This document shows positions 46,374 through 53,786 of a stretch of DNA of 64,000 bases, piece after piece (the stretch's first letter is position 1; every line of letters starts with the position of its first letter). Below the pieces are notes generated by a model. That model was not told where the DNA came from, did not search any database, and saw nothing but the letters and a program-made list of their open reading frames with translations. Both the position numbers and the translations under genes were made by a program. Origin of the DNA: Methanolinea sp. (GTDB lineage Archaea > Halobacteriota > Methanomicrobia > Methanomicrobiales > Methanospirillaceae); the NCBI GenBank assembly GCA_025453675.1, contig JALOPW010000001.1, positions 1-64,000 of the forward strand, read 5' to 3'.

Positions 46374-47069
46374 CTATTCAGGGGGGATATCGTCAAGTCT
46401 GATATATGGGGCATACCGAAGTACATCGGACTTGATCGCCTCAAACCCGACCCGCTCCATAAACCGTGCAGTTCGTTCCCGGGGTTTCCCGTGATCGCGA
46501 TAGTACTCGAGCAGGCGCCGGGTGAGGTCTATCGCATCCTCCCTTGAGAGATCTCTGGCAACCAGGTTCCCAATCCTGGGCCTCCCGGCGCTGTTTCCCC
46601 CAAAGAGGAGAGTCCAACCCTTCCTGCTCCCGAATATCCCGATATCCCGGACGTAACTCTCTCCACAGCAACGGGGACAGCCGGATACCCCTATCTTCAC
46701 CTTCGCCGGGAGGTCCAGTTCCAGGTACATCCTTTCTATCTCGAGTCCCAGGCCAAGGGAGTCCTGTACGCCGTATTTACATGTCTCGGTCCCAGGGCAG
46801 GCCTGGACGTAGTGGACACAGGGGGCCGTTGCCTGCCCGACCGTCATCCCGAGGTCTTTCCAGATTGCGGGGATTTCCTCTCTCTTCATTCCCACGAGGA
46901 CCATTCTCTGGCCGGAGGTCATCTTTATCACCGGGATCCTGTACTTCCTGGCCACATGGGCGATTCGCTCGAGTTCTTCGGGCTTCACAACCCCGGAAGG
47001 GGTTCTCGGAACAATCGCATAGGATGTCCCATCCCGCTGGAGAATCGCTCCTGGCACATCTTCTGTCAT
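46374..47069 (-). CDS. siroheme [4Fe-4S] sulfite/nitrite reductase-like protein (small Dsr-like)
   Basis: A 231-residue single-unit member of the sulfite/nitrite reductase family. The N-terminal ferredoxin-like half has 'ILQRDGTSYAIVPRTPSGVV' and 'RYRIPVIKMTSGQRMVLVGM'. The cluster half has 'YVQACPGTETCKYG' (CxxxxxC) and 'GVSGCPRCCGESYVRDIGI' (CxxxC), the four Cys that bridge siroheme and [4Fe-4S]. Such small Dsr-like proteins are frequent in methanogens and their substrate is unclear. The ATG at 47069 is used; a TTG six bases earlier is less likely. An operator-like palindrome (47103-47123) and a TATA-like aataag lie upstream at leaderless spacing. It converges with ahbC, which acts downstream of the same cofactor, siroheme. 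Confidence 0.87.
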   Translation of the reverse strand: MTEDVPGAILQRDGTSYAIVPRTPSGVVKPEELERIAHVARKYRIPVIKMTSGQRMVLVGMKREEIPAIWKDLGMTVGQATAPCVHYVQACPGTETCKYGVQDSLGLGLEIERMYLELDLPAKVKIGVSGCPRCCGESYVRDIGIFGSRKGWTLLFGGNSAGRPRIGNLVARDLSREDAIDLTRRLLEYYRDHGKPRERTARFMERVGFEAIKSDVLRYAPYIRLDDIPPE

Positions 47070-47102
47070 GCGCAAGGATTGTGACTATGAGGGAATAAGT
47101 GT

Positions 47103-47123
47103 GTTGTAACTTGAAGAGTAACA
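47103..47123. promoter_or_regulatory. putative TrmB operator, site 1 (upstream of the sulfite-reductase-like gene)
   Basis: An imperfect palindrome TTGTAACT-n5-AGTAACAA (7 of 8 arm positions match). It shares about 17 of 21 bases, in the same orientation, with site 2 at 48774-48794. On the minus strand it lies directly upstream of a TATA-like element (about 47092-47100) that sits some 27 bases before the ATG at 47069, the usual place for an activator in archaea. Confidence 0.6.
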
Positions 47124-47274
47124 ATATTGCCGGACGTAAGGGAGAAAGCTGTAACGATCATAGCGTGGATCCTCATTTGTCCGAATACCTCTTGTGGTTC
47201 TTCCCCTGGTATAGATACCTGATCTCACCGGAAAGGACAATAGGGTATAACCTGCGACTGGGACGGTGGAACAA

Positions 47275-47571
47275 TCACTTTTGAGAACCGGCCATGGCCT
47301 GCTGGTAGGAGCGGAACTCTTTCAGGAGCGCCTGGCCGTACGCGTCGGCTTTCTTGGTCGGTACATAATTGAATACCTGCACCCGCTTCAGGAGTTCTGA
47401 AATGATCTCGGTATCTCCTGTAATCCGGAGGTTCGCCACGTCCTCAAGGATGAAGTCCAGCCTGTCGATCCCGGTCTCCTTTCCATCCACGAGTATCCTC
47501 CTGATCTTGATCTCGTCTGGGGGGATGCCACCGCAGACAGAGCAGTACTTCCCCTCCTTGTCTTCACTCAT
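47275..47571 (-). CDS. small CxxC protein (database name 'NAC family transcription factor', unsupported)
   Basis: A 98-residue protein with an N-terminal zinc-knuckle-like CSVCGG, then 'IKIRRILVDGKETGIDRLDF' and a helical C-terminus ('SELLKRVQVFNYVPTKKADA', 'ALLKEFRSYQQ'). The 'VDGKETGID.LD.IL' and 'FNYVPTKK' motifs are highly conserved among small proteins of methanogens, which I remember as being labelled NAC family transcription factor, a name without experimental basis as far as I know. The ATG at 47571 overlaps the cupin stop by four bases (ATGA). It is last in the operon napH-like, cupin, CxxC protein. A single Cys pair could bind metal with a partner or form a redox disulfide. Confidence 0.8.
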   Translation of the reverse strand: MSEDKEGKYCSVCGGIPPDEIKIRRILVDGKETGIDRLDFILEDVANLRITGDTEIISELLKRVQVFNYVPTKKADAYGQALLKEFRSYQQAMAGSQK

Positions 47572-47918
47572 GGCGATTCCTCTCTGCCACGGATCATAAT
47601 GAGTGCCATCTTGAAGCGGGAGGTGGCAGAGAGGGCATGGGGGGCGTTGGCGGGGAAGATGATGGTCTGCCCCTCCCGCATGGCATGGGTCTCTCCTGCG
47701 ACCCAGACCTCGCACTCGCCGTCGAGGATCATCACCACTGCATCATACGGTGCGGTATGCTCCGAGAGCCCCTCGTCCTTGTCGAATGAGAAGATGGTGA
47801 TGCTCCCTGCTTTGTTGTTGATTACCATCCTGCTCGCGACGGTGCCGTCCTGGTACTCCACCAGATCCTTCATCTCAAAGACCTTCCCTAACAGTTCTTT
47901 CTTACTCTCAGAAGTCAT
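47568..47918 (-). CDS. cupin-domain protein
   Basis: A 116-residue single-domain cupin. Motif 1 is represented by 'LSEHTAPYDAVVMILDGECE' (one His and an Asp instead of the usual second His and Glu), and motif 2 by 'GQTIIFPANAPHALSA' with the conserved His. The metal set is thus reduced, and the protein may bind a ligand rather than catalyse. It lies between the membrane polyferredoxin gene (four-base overlap at its start) and the CxxC protein (four-base overlap at its end), so all three are translationally coupled. It could be a sensor or folding partner of the redox complex; that is inference. Confidence 0.85.
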   Translation of the reverse strand: MTSESKKELLGKVFEMKDLVEYQDGTVASRMVINNKAGSITIFSFDKDEGLSEHTAPYDAVVMILDGECEVWVAGETHAMREGQTIIFPANAPHALSATSRFKMALIMIRGREESP

Positions 47919-48724
47919 ACCAATCCCTTCTCTTCCTCCCTTTTTGGCTCCCCTCTCCCGCTGTACAGGAGAGCTCCTTTTACCGGGCACACCTCGATGC
48001 ACCTCCGGCAGAGGTAGCACTCGCTTTTTTTATCAGTCCTTCCGGCCTCGTTCGTTGGACAGACCCTCTCACATTTTCTACACTCGATGCAGGCATCGGT
48101 CCGCCGGATCTTCCACCTTGCGGGGGTGGCAAAAAACTGGAAGATGACTGCGACCGGGCAGATAAGCCGGCAGAATGGCCTGTATATGAAGAGGGAGATG
48201 GCAATCAGCACCAGGAATACGAAAAAGCCCAGTGAGAACGTGAGCCTGAAAAAATCCTCGATCCCGAAGAACGAGAGAATCGAGAGGGAGAGTCCCAACC
48301 CGGTGCCGATGATGATTACAAATACAAGCCCCCTGATCACGGAGAGACCCACTTTCCACGGGAGCCTGACTTTCGGGGTGGGAGCCTCATAGGCAAGTTC
48401 CTGGACCGCCCCGATAGGGCAGAGGTACCCGCAGAAATGGCGCCCGAACAGGAAGGTGAGGAGGAAGAAGACCGCCATCCCCGCCGCTGCCCCCACGAGG
48501 GCGAACCCCACATATGCATCTGACCTGAGGATCAGTTGCTGGAAGTTGTGGGGTATCATGGGGGAGAAGACTGCAAATCCCATGAGGATCGTCACCAGGA
48601 GCAGGATGAACTTCACCGGCCGTGAAAACCTCCCCGTTCGCCAGAGGAACGCCCCGATGAAAATAAAGAGAATTCCATACGCGATACCGATCATCTGCGT
48701 GGTATTTGGACCAGGCCCGGGCAT
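47915..48724 (-). CDS. membrane polyferredoxin, NapH/NosR/RdxA-like 4Fe-4S protein
   Basis: A 269-residue membrane protein with five or six helices. Two 'FCGYLCPIGA' / 'FCRLICPVAV' CxxxCP motifs lie at helix ends, and a soluble C-terminal double ferredoxin follows (CIECRKCERVCP and CYLCRRCIEVCP). NapH and NosR relatives pass electrons across or along the membrane from quinols or other carriers. Methanogens of this order lack such quinones, so the donor is unknown. The start is the ATG at 48724 because a strong Shine-Dalgarno (gaggtgatc) precedes it; upstream ATG 48766 and TTG 48784 have none. It is first of a three-gene operon, divergent from trmB, with operator site 2 between. Confidence 0.88.
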   Translation of the reverse strand: MPGPGPNTTQMIGIAYGILFIFIGAFLWRTGRFSRPVKFILLLVTILMGFAVFSPMIPHNFQQLILRSDAYVGFALVGAAAGMAVFFLLTFLFGRHFCGYLCPIGAVQELAYEAPTPKVRLPWKVGLSVIRGLVFVIIIGTGLGLSLSILSFFGIEDFFRLTFSLGFFVFLVLIAISLFIYRPFCRLICPVAVIFQFFATPARWKIRRTDACIECRKCERVCPTNEAGRTDKKSECYLCRRCIEVCPVKGALLYSGRGEPKREEEKGLV

Positions 48725-48762
48725 TCCGATCACCTCTTTAGTTCTCAATTCCACTGGCCACG

Positions 48763-48774
48763 GCATTAATATGT
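48763..48774. promoter_or_regulatory. shared TATA-like box between the polyferredoxin operon and trmB
   Basis: The near-palindromic gcattaatatg can be read as a TATA box on both strands. For trmB it lies about 28 bases before the ATG (48796), the spacing of a leaderless archaeal gene. For the polyferredoxin gene it predicts a short leader of about 17 bases that just holds the Shine-Dalgarno. Inference from spacing. Confidence 0.5.
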
Positions 48775-48794
48775 TGTCACTCAAAGAGTAACAT
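48774..48794. promoter_or_regulatory. putative TrmB operator, site 2 (between polyferredoxin operon and trmB)
   Basis: TTGTCACT-n5-AGTAACAT, the second copy of the site at 47103-47123. It lies upstream of the TATA-like box for the minus-strand polyferredoxin operon (activator position) and between the TATA box and the ATG for trmB (repressor position), ending one base before the trmB start. Confidence 0.62.
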
Positions 48795-48795
48795 T

Positions 48796-49602
48796 ATGCA
48801 AAGGCTCATCGGGAACCTGGTCTCTCTCGGCCTGAAAGAGTACGAAGCAAGGGTCTATGCGGGGCTGGTGGGAATCGGAGAGGGGAACGCCCGCCAGATC
48901 CACGAAGTGAGCGGGGTGCCCCGTCCCAGGGTCTATGATGTCCTCCAGTCGCTCGTTGATCGGGGATTCGTGGAGGTGCGGCAGGGTTCACCTCTCTCCT
49001 ACCGGCCTGTCGAACCTCCCATTGTCATCGGCCACCTCAATGAGATATTGGAAAAAGCTGTCCGGGAAAGCAATGAGGCCCTCGAATCACTCTCCCTGTC
49101 AGTCCACAAGAAATTCTCACCCATCTGGTATGTGCAGGGGGACTGGAGCATCAGGAGAAACCTCGCATCAGTCATACGAGATTCCCGGGACTCACTCTAT
49201 CTCCTGGTACTGGACCCGGACCTTCCCGGGGAGTATGCCGATGTCCTTCACGATTGTTCCCCGGAGATCACGATGAAGGTCCTTGTCCCGAAGGATACCC
49301 CTGTGAGTGTCAAGCTGCCCCGGTCCGAGGTCTATTCTATCGGGGAGTTCTGCCCCCTCTTCCGGGAGGAGATCTTTGGGAAGATCTTCTCGAGCGAGGT
49401 CAGGAAGGAGGGATCGGTCTTTCGCCTGGACGGCATCGTCCTCTCCGACGACCGGGATCTGATGATCATCTACCGGATGAACGGGGAGCGAATGGCGGTC
49501 ATCGTCACCCTCCCCTTCATCACCGCCGTCCAGAGCCTCTTCTTCGAACGGATGTGCCGGTCGGCGGAACGGATAAATCCAGGAAAAAACCAGGAGGAGT
49601 GA
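48796..49602 (+). CDS. TrmB-family transcriptional regulator
   Basis: A 268-residue regulator. The N-terminal TrmB winged helix ('LGLKEYEARVYAGLVGIG', 'ARQIHEVSGVPRPRVYDVLQ', 'LVDRGFVEVRQGSPLSYRPV') is followed by a short coiled coil (about residues 80-100) and a C-terminal effector domain ('LYLLVLDPDLPGEYADVLHD', 'VFRLDGIVLSDDRDLMIIYR'). TrmB proteins of Thermococcales act as activators or repressors depending on where their site lies relative to the TATA box. The gene appears leaderless with its putative operator over the start region, suggesting self-repression. It is divergent from the polyferredoxin operon. The effector is unknown. Confidence 0.9.
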   Translation: MQRLIGNLVSLGLKEYEARVYAGLVGIGEGNARQIHEVSGVPRPRVYDVLQSLVDRGFVEVRQGSPLSYRPVEPPIVIGHLNEILEKAVRESNEALESLSLSVHKKFSPIWYVQGDWSIRRNLASVIRDSRDSLYLLVLDPDLPGEYADVLHDCSPEITMKVLVPKDTPVSVKLPRSEVYSIGEFCPLFREEIFGKIFSSEVRKEGSVFRLDGIVLSDDRDLMIIYRMNGERMAVIVTLPFITAVQSLFFERMCRSAERINPGKNQEE

Positions 49603-49612
49603 GGAAGGTCAG

Positions 49613-49951
49613 ATGAAGTGTAGAAAAGTCAGCAAGATTTCCTCCCAACCAAATCCCCACCACGTGGATGCCCGGAAGATCTATGATACGCCACATGCCA
49701 TTGCGGTGGTGATCACATTGAATCCCGGAGAATCGCTCAAGCGGCACATGACACCCGTAGATGTCTTCTTCTACGTGCTGGAGGGGACAGGGATCGTGGA
49801 GATCGGGCAGGAGAAGGAGACCGTCGGGAAAGATACGCTCGTGGAGAGTCCAGCCAGGATTCCTCACCGGTGGATCAATGAGAGTGAGTCCGTCTTCCGT
49901 GTCCTGGTGGTGAAGGTGCCCCGGCCGACAGAAGAGACGAAGTTGCTGTAA
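49613..49951 (+). CDS. cupin-domain protein
   Basis: A 112-residue cupin with a fuller metal motif than the one at 47568: 'LNPGESLKRHMTPVDVFFYV' (motif 1 with His and, later, Glu in 'LEGTGIVEIG') and 'SPARIPHRWINESESVFRVL' (motif 2 with His). It starts 10 bases after the trmB stop behind a Shine-Dalgarno (gaggaaggt), so it is probably co-transcribed with the regulator. Two cupins flanking the same regulator-operon pair suggest a shared small-molecule signal. The substrate is unknown. Confidence 0.85.
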   Translation: MKCRKVSKISSQPNPHHVDARKIYDTPHAIAVVITLNPGESLKRHMTPVDVFFYVLEGTGIVEIGQEKETVGKDTLVESPARIPHRWINESESVFRVLVVKVPRPTEETKLL

Positions 49952-50074
49952 TATTCTCAAGCACACGACATTATTTTTTTGGGACCGAGCCTGTATTTTC
50001 GGTCATACTACCCTGTCAGATCGCCTTTTTAAGGGCCCGAAATCAACGTCTCGCCTCTTTAAAGACCCCGATCT

Positions 50075-50126
50075 GATACACGTTATCGTGCGTATCATGA
50101 GAGAGAATGCACTCATTGTTCTCTCT
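50075..50126 (+). promoter_or_regulatory. palindrome and hairpin upstream of the MFS exporter
   Basis: TGATACACG (50076-50084) faces CGTGCGTATCA (50089-50099), an inverted repeat with a small bulge, typical of a dimeric regulator site. Immediately after it AGAGAGAA (50100-50107) pairs with TTCTCTCT (50119-50126) around an 11-base loop and is followed by T-rich sequence, an attenuator-like structure. The exporter starts 73 bases further on. Confidence 0.4.
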
Positions 50127-50198
50127 TTTCAGTTTTTATGGGAAGGTGAAAGGATGCAGAGGGTATTTTATTCTCCGATGTGATGAGTTGATAAGAAC

Positions 50199-51647
50199 AT
50201 GAGTGAAACCCCGTCCCGTCCGAAGATGTCCCCCAAAGACCTGATGATCGTCCTTGTGATCTCGCTTGGGTCTTTCATGGCCGGGCTTGATGCCACCATA
50301 GTGAATATCGCACTGCCCACGATATCGAAGGCGTTTGAGGTCTCGACAGTAACCTCGTCCTGGGTACTGAATGCCTACCTTATCGTTCTTGTCAGCCTCC
50401 TCCTTGCGTCTTCACGTCTTGGAGATATAAGGGGCTACCGGGGCGTGTTCCTGGTTGGTTTCCTCATATTCACGCTGGGATCCGCACTCTGCGGGCTGGC
50501 ACCGGACATCGGTGTGCTGATCGCATCCCGCATGCTGCAGGCAATAGGAGGAGCAATCATCGCTGCACTGGGAGCGGTCATGGTCACCTCATACCTCTCA
50601 CCCTCGCTCCGGGGCCAGGCACTGGGGATCGTGGCAATGTTCACCATGCTTGGCGCTGCACTCGGACCCGTGTTGGGAGGTTTTCTCACCAGCGCTTTCT
50701 CATGGAGGTTCATCTTCTACGTAAACCTCCCCGTGGGCATTCTGGCTATCCTGATGGGGATGCACTACCTGCCCCGGAAGGATCCTGCCGCACCGTCTGC
50801 AAAAATCGATATCCCCGGAGTAGTGCTGGTCTTTCTGGCACTCGGCACCCTTATTTACGGCCTCACGTCCCTGCAGGGAGCCGGAGGACTTGGAGGCGCC
50901 CTTGCCCTGGCGGCGTCGGTGGTATTCTGGGTCCTCTTCATCATCCGGGAACGGAAAGCAAAAGAACCTCTCATCAACCTGGCGCTCTTTAAAAACCGGC
51001 AGTTCACCCTCCAGAACTTCAATGTCATGTTCATCCAGATGGCCATGGCAGGGGTCATGATCCTGATGCCATTCTACCTGGAGATGGTCAAGCACCTGCC
51101 CACCGATAATGCCGGGACAATTTTGCTTGCGCTCCCCATCGGGATGATCCTCACCTCTCCCCTCGCCGGGAGGATCTCCGATGTCATAGGCACGAAAAAA
51201 CCCATCATCCTGGGGTTCTGCATCGGCACCCTGGCGCTCTTCCTCCTTGCGACCCTGGGAACGCACTCGAGCATCGGCCATGCCGAGATCTACCTCTTCC
51301 TCCTCGGAGCCGGATCAGGCTTTGCGTATGCCCCCCTCAACAGCGCAGTGATGGGAGAGTCCCCGGAGAAGGACCGGGGCACCACATCAGGACTGATCAA
51401 GATGATGACGAACCTTGGCTCATCGCTCGGGGTGGCCCTCGTCATGCTGGTCGCTACCGCGGCCCTGGGGCCTGCACTGGCACATTCTTCGGCCCATACC
51501 GTTCCCCCCGCGGACCTTGCAGGAGCCTTCCACGTCGCGTTCCTCTTCCTCATGTGCATCGAGATCCTGGGAATCCTCCTGATGCTCCCCGTGAAGGAGA
51601 ATGAGGGTGGATATAGTACCGAAGGGGAACCGGTCACCGCATTCTAG
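50199..51647 (+). CDS. MFS multidrug exporter, DHA2 (14-helix, EmrB/QacA-like)
   Basis: A 482-residue transporter with about 14 membrane helices. The DHA2 motif in helix 1 is 'GSFMAGLDATIVNIALPTIS' (the LD..IVN.ALP signature) and the motif-A-like loop 'SSRLGDIRGYRGVFL' lies after helix 2. Helix 5 has 'ALGPVLGGFLTSAFSWRFIF', matching motif C (antiporter motif). It should export lipophilic compounds in exchange for protons. It is a stand-alone gene. The preceding gap holds a palindrome and hairpin that may control it. There is no MarR/TetR regulator next to it. Confidence 0.92.
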   Translation: MSETPSRPKMSPKDLMIVLVISLGSFMAGLDATIVNIALPTISKAFEVSTVTSSWVLNAYLIVLVSLLLASSRLGDIRGYRGVFLVGFLIFTLGSALCGLAPDIGVLIASRMLQAIGGAIIAALGAVMVTSYLSPSLRGQALGIVAMFTMLGAALGPVLGGFLTSAFSWRFIFYVNLPVGILAILMGMHYLPRKDPAAPSAKIDIPGVVLVFLALGTLIYGLTSLQGAGGLGGALALAASVVFWVLFIIRERKAKEPLINLALFKNRQFTLQNFNVMFIQMAMAGVMILMPFYLEMVKHLPTDNAGTILLALPIGMILTSPLAGRISDVIGTKKPIILGFCIGTLALFLLATLGTHSSIGHAEIYLFLLGAGSGFAYAPLNSAVMGESPEKDRGTTSGLIKMMTNLGSSLGVALVMLVATAALGPALAHSSAHTVPPADLAGAFHVAFLFLMCIEILGILLMLPVKENEGGYSTEGEPVTAF

Positions 51648-51658
51648 GGATTGGCAGT

Positions 51659-52219
51659 TCAGGCAGGGATGATCTTTATCTCCACCCCTGCAATCTGACG
51701 GTACACCTTCTCCTTCTCGGCCTGTGTCCAGCGGTCAAAGACCAGGGACTGGAAGGGCTGCCAGATCACCACCCAGCAGAATATCAGGAGGACATTCTGG
51801 AGGATGATGGCAAGGGGTTCATGGGGGAAGGGGTCACAGGCCACGATGCCAAGGAGGGCCGGGATGCAGACCGCGAGGGTGAGCTGGAACTCCCGCAGCC
51901 CCACCCGCCGGGTCAGCCTGCTGTCCTGGTGCAGCTCATCAGCACGGCGGAGAAAATAGGCGTGTATCGCATTGGGGATATCCGTCTCTCTCTGCACAGA
52001 GAGATCCGATGAGGGAAGCCGGATCTCCAGGCTGTATTTCCCGGCGGCATGCATGGGGTCTTTGGTATCGAGGATAGCCCGGGTTATGGCATCCTCAGCC
52101 TTATCAGTCAGGTCCCGCCTCCCTTCAGGAGAGGGATCGTCAGGATCATACACATAAGCAATGGTTCGAAACGAGATCGGGACGGATGATCTCTTGTGCA
52201 CTCGAGAGGGATTCTCCAT
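51659..52219 (-). CDS. membrane protein of unknown function
   Basis: A 186-residue protein. The soluble N-terminal part (about 1-110) includes 'FRTIAYVYDPDDPSPEGRRD' and 'TKDPMHAAGKYSLEIRLPSS', then two membrane helices ('LTLAVCIPALLGIVACDPFP' and 'ILQNVLLIFCWVVIWQPF') and a short C-terminal tail ('FDRWTQAEKEKVYRQIAGVE'). Proteins with the C-terminal 'F.RWT...K...Y..IA..EI.I' end occur in various archaea and bacteria without known function. The ATG at 52219 is taken; a longer start to 52324 adds unrelated residues. Its 3' end converges with the MFS exporter, 11 bases away. Confidence 0.65.
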   Translation of the reverse strand: MENPSRVHKRSSVPISFRTIAYVYDPDDPSPEGRRDLTDKAEDAITRAILDTKDPMHAAGKYSLEIRLPSSDLSVQRETDIPNAIHAYFLRRADELHQDSRLTRRVGLREFQLTLAVCIPALLGIVACDPFPHEPLAIILQNVLLIFCWVVIWQPFQSLVFDRWTQAEKEKVYRQIAGVEIKIIPA

Positions 52220-52473
52220 ACATACACTCCCAGGTAGTCTCTTTCTCAGATGACGGTGCCAGGAGATGAAGAATGCGGATTGGAATCCTCCATTCCTGCA
52301 AGTGGAGGGACGATCAAATCTCACCCGGGTATTGTCGGGGTATACGAACCCGGGTTCTCTTTCATTCTCCCTGTATCAGAATAGAAACGGGAAGTGAATT
52401 ATTAAGTCCATCACAGACTTCATACCCTTGTGAGCACAGAAAATACCTGCACCCGCTCAATGCAGGGGTTGTC

Positions 52474-53412
52474 ATGATGGGGGAGATCACACGCGTGAGT
52501 ACTGATTCAGGCTATGCACAGGTGCGATCCCGGGTACATGACCTCCTGGAGAACCCTCCGGGAAAAAACCGTGCAGCACTCTTTTTACAGGTCTTCCTGG
52601 CCCTGATGGTCATCATAAATACGCTGGCGGTGGTGATCTACACCGTCCCCTCCATTGAGGCAGGATATCAGCTCCCCCTCAATCTGATCATGAATACATG
52701 CCTGCTGGTATTCGCCGCTGAATACATTCTGCGGCTCTGGGCGTGCACCGATGCCCCCACATTCTCATGCCGGATGGGGGATCGGCTCCGGTATGCTGCC
52801 AGTTTTTACCTGATCATCGATCTCGTCTCCATCTTACCGCTCTTCTTCCCCCTCTTCTTCCCGAGAGACTTCGCCCTGCTCAGGGCGTTCCGGCTCCTCT
52901 CCATCTTCAAACTCGGGCGTTATGCCCGGAAATCTCAGTCACTCGCACTTCTCAGGCGGGTCGTCCTCAAGAAACGGGAAATCTTCACCCTGATGGTCTT
53001 CTTCCTGGTCTTTGTCATCCTCTTCTCCTCCACTATCATGTACCTGGTGGAGTATGAGGCCCAGCCCGAGAAGTTCTCGAGCATCCCTGCGGCTATCTGG
53101 TGGGCGATGATGACCGTGACCACCGTAGGGTATGGGGATATCTATCCAATAACCGCTCTTGGGCAGGGCATCGCATCCCTCTTCACCCTCATGGGCGTGT
53201 TACTTCTTGCCCTTCCCTCTGCCATCCTTGCCAGCGGGTTCATGGAAGAACGCCAGAAAGCACATGAAAGGCCCCCTTCGACGGCATTTGAGACTGAAAT
53301 TGCGCTGCTGGAACGGATCAGCCTGCTGAAGGAGAAAGGCGTGATCTCTGCAGAAGAAGTGGAGGAATACCGGCGCCTGATCCGTGAGCGAGCACGGAAC
53401 CGGAGAGCATGA
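52474..53412 (+). CDS. voltage-gated-type potassium channel
   Basis: A 312-residue six-helix channel subunit. S1-S3 span about residues 35-130. S4 carries regularly spaced Arg/Lys ('LLRAFRLLSIFKLGRYARKS'). S5 is followed by the pore helix and selectivity filter in 'WWAMMTVTTVGYGDIYPITA' (TVGYGD). S6 is 'LFTLMGVLLLALPSAILASG'. A C-terminal helical tail ('AFETEIALLERISLLKEKGV') may tetramerise. It conducts K+ across the membrane when the voltage sensor moves. The start at ATG 52474 follows 'tgcaggggttgtc'; upstream frames lack membrane sequence. It lies next to K+/H+ antiporters, in line with a K+-balance role. Confidence 0.92.
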   Translation: MMGEITRVSTDSGYAQVRSRVHDLLENPPGKNRAALFLQVFLALMVIINTLAVVIYTVPSIEAGYQLPLNLIMNTCLLVFAAEYILRLWACTDAPTFSCRMGDRLRYAASFYLIIDLVSILPLFFPLFFPRDFALLRAFRLLSIFKLGRYARKSQSLALLRRVVLKKREIFTLMVFFLVFVILFSSTIMYLVEYEAQPEKFSSIPAAIWWAMMTVTTVGYGDIYPITALGQGIASLFTLMGVLLLALPSAILASGFMEERQKAHERPPSTAFETEIALLERISLLKEKGVISAEEVEEYRRLIRERARNRRA

Positions 53413-53526
53413 ACGAATCACGGGAAGAATATGCCTACACATTTCCCGCGGCTCAAAAGGTAATGAAATAGGTGTCAAAGGCAGAATTTCGCCCCTTACT
53501 ATGGCGAAACCTGCAATATTACCAAA

Positions 53527-53700
53527 ATGTTCACCTGCCCTCCGGACAATGAACACCCAATGAATATCGTTGCCCTCCTCTACTCTGAATATCAGAGGCT
53601 GAAGGGGAAGTTGCACCATGAAAAAGGGAATAACGACGAGAGTTCCGAGGACCTGCGTTTCTTCTCATTCCTGAAGAACATATTTGGTGAGAAGGATTAA
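53527..53700 (+). CDS. possible small protein (57 aa)
   Basis: A short frame from ATG 53527 (a second Met at 53560) to TAA 53700 with a helical, charged make-up ('MNIVALLYSEYQRLKGKLHH', 'LRFFSFLKNIFGEKD'). No family is recognised and no ribosome-binding site stands out. The rest of the 53413-53786 gap has one weak inverted repeat (CGGGAA/TTCCCG, about 53419-53449) and otherwise nothing. Confidence 0.35.
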   Translation: MFTCPPDNEHPMNIVALLYSEYQRLKGKLHHEKGNNDESSEDLRFFSFLKNIFGEKD

Positions 53701-53786
53701 GGGGATTCTTCCTCGGCCTTCACCATGAGTCACAGGCAGGCTCATCACCCTTACGGCCTAACCTACCACACACCAATACTGATACC

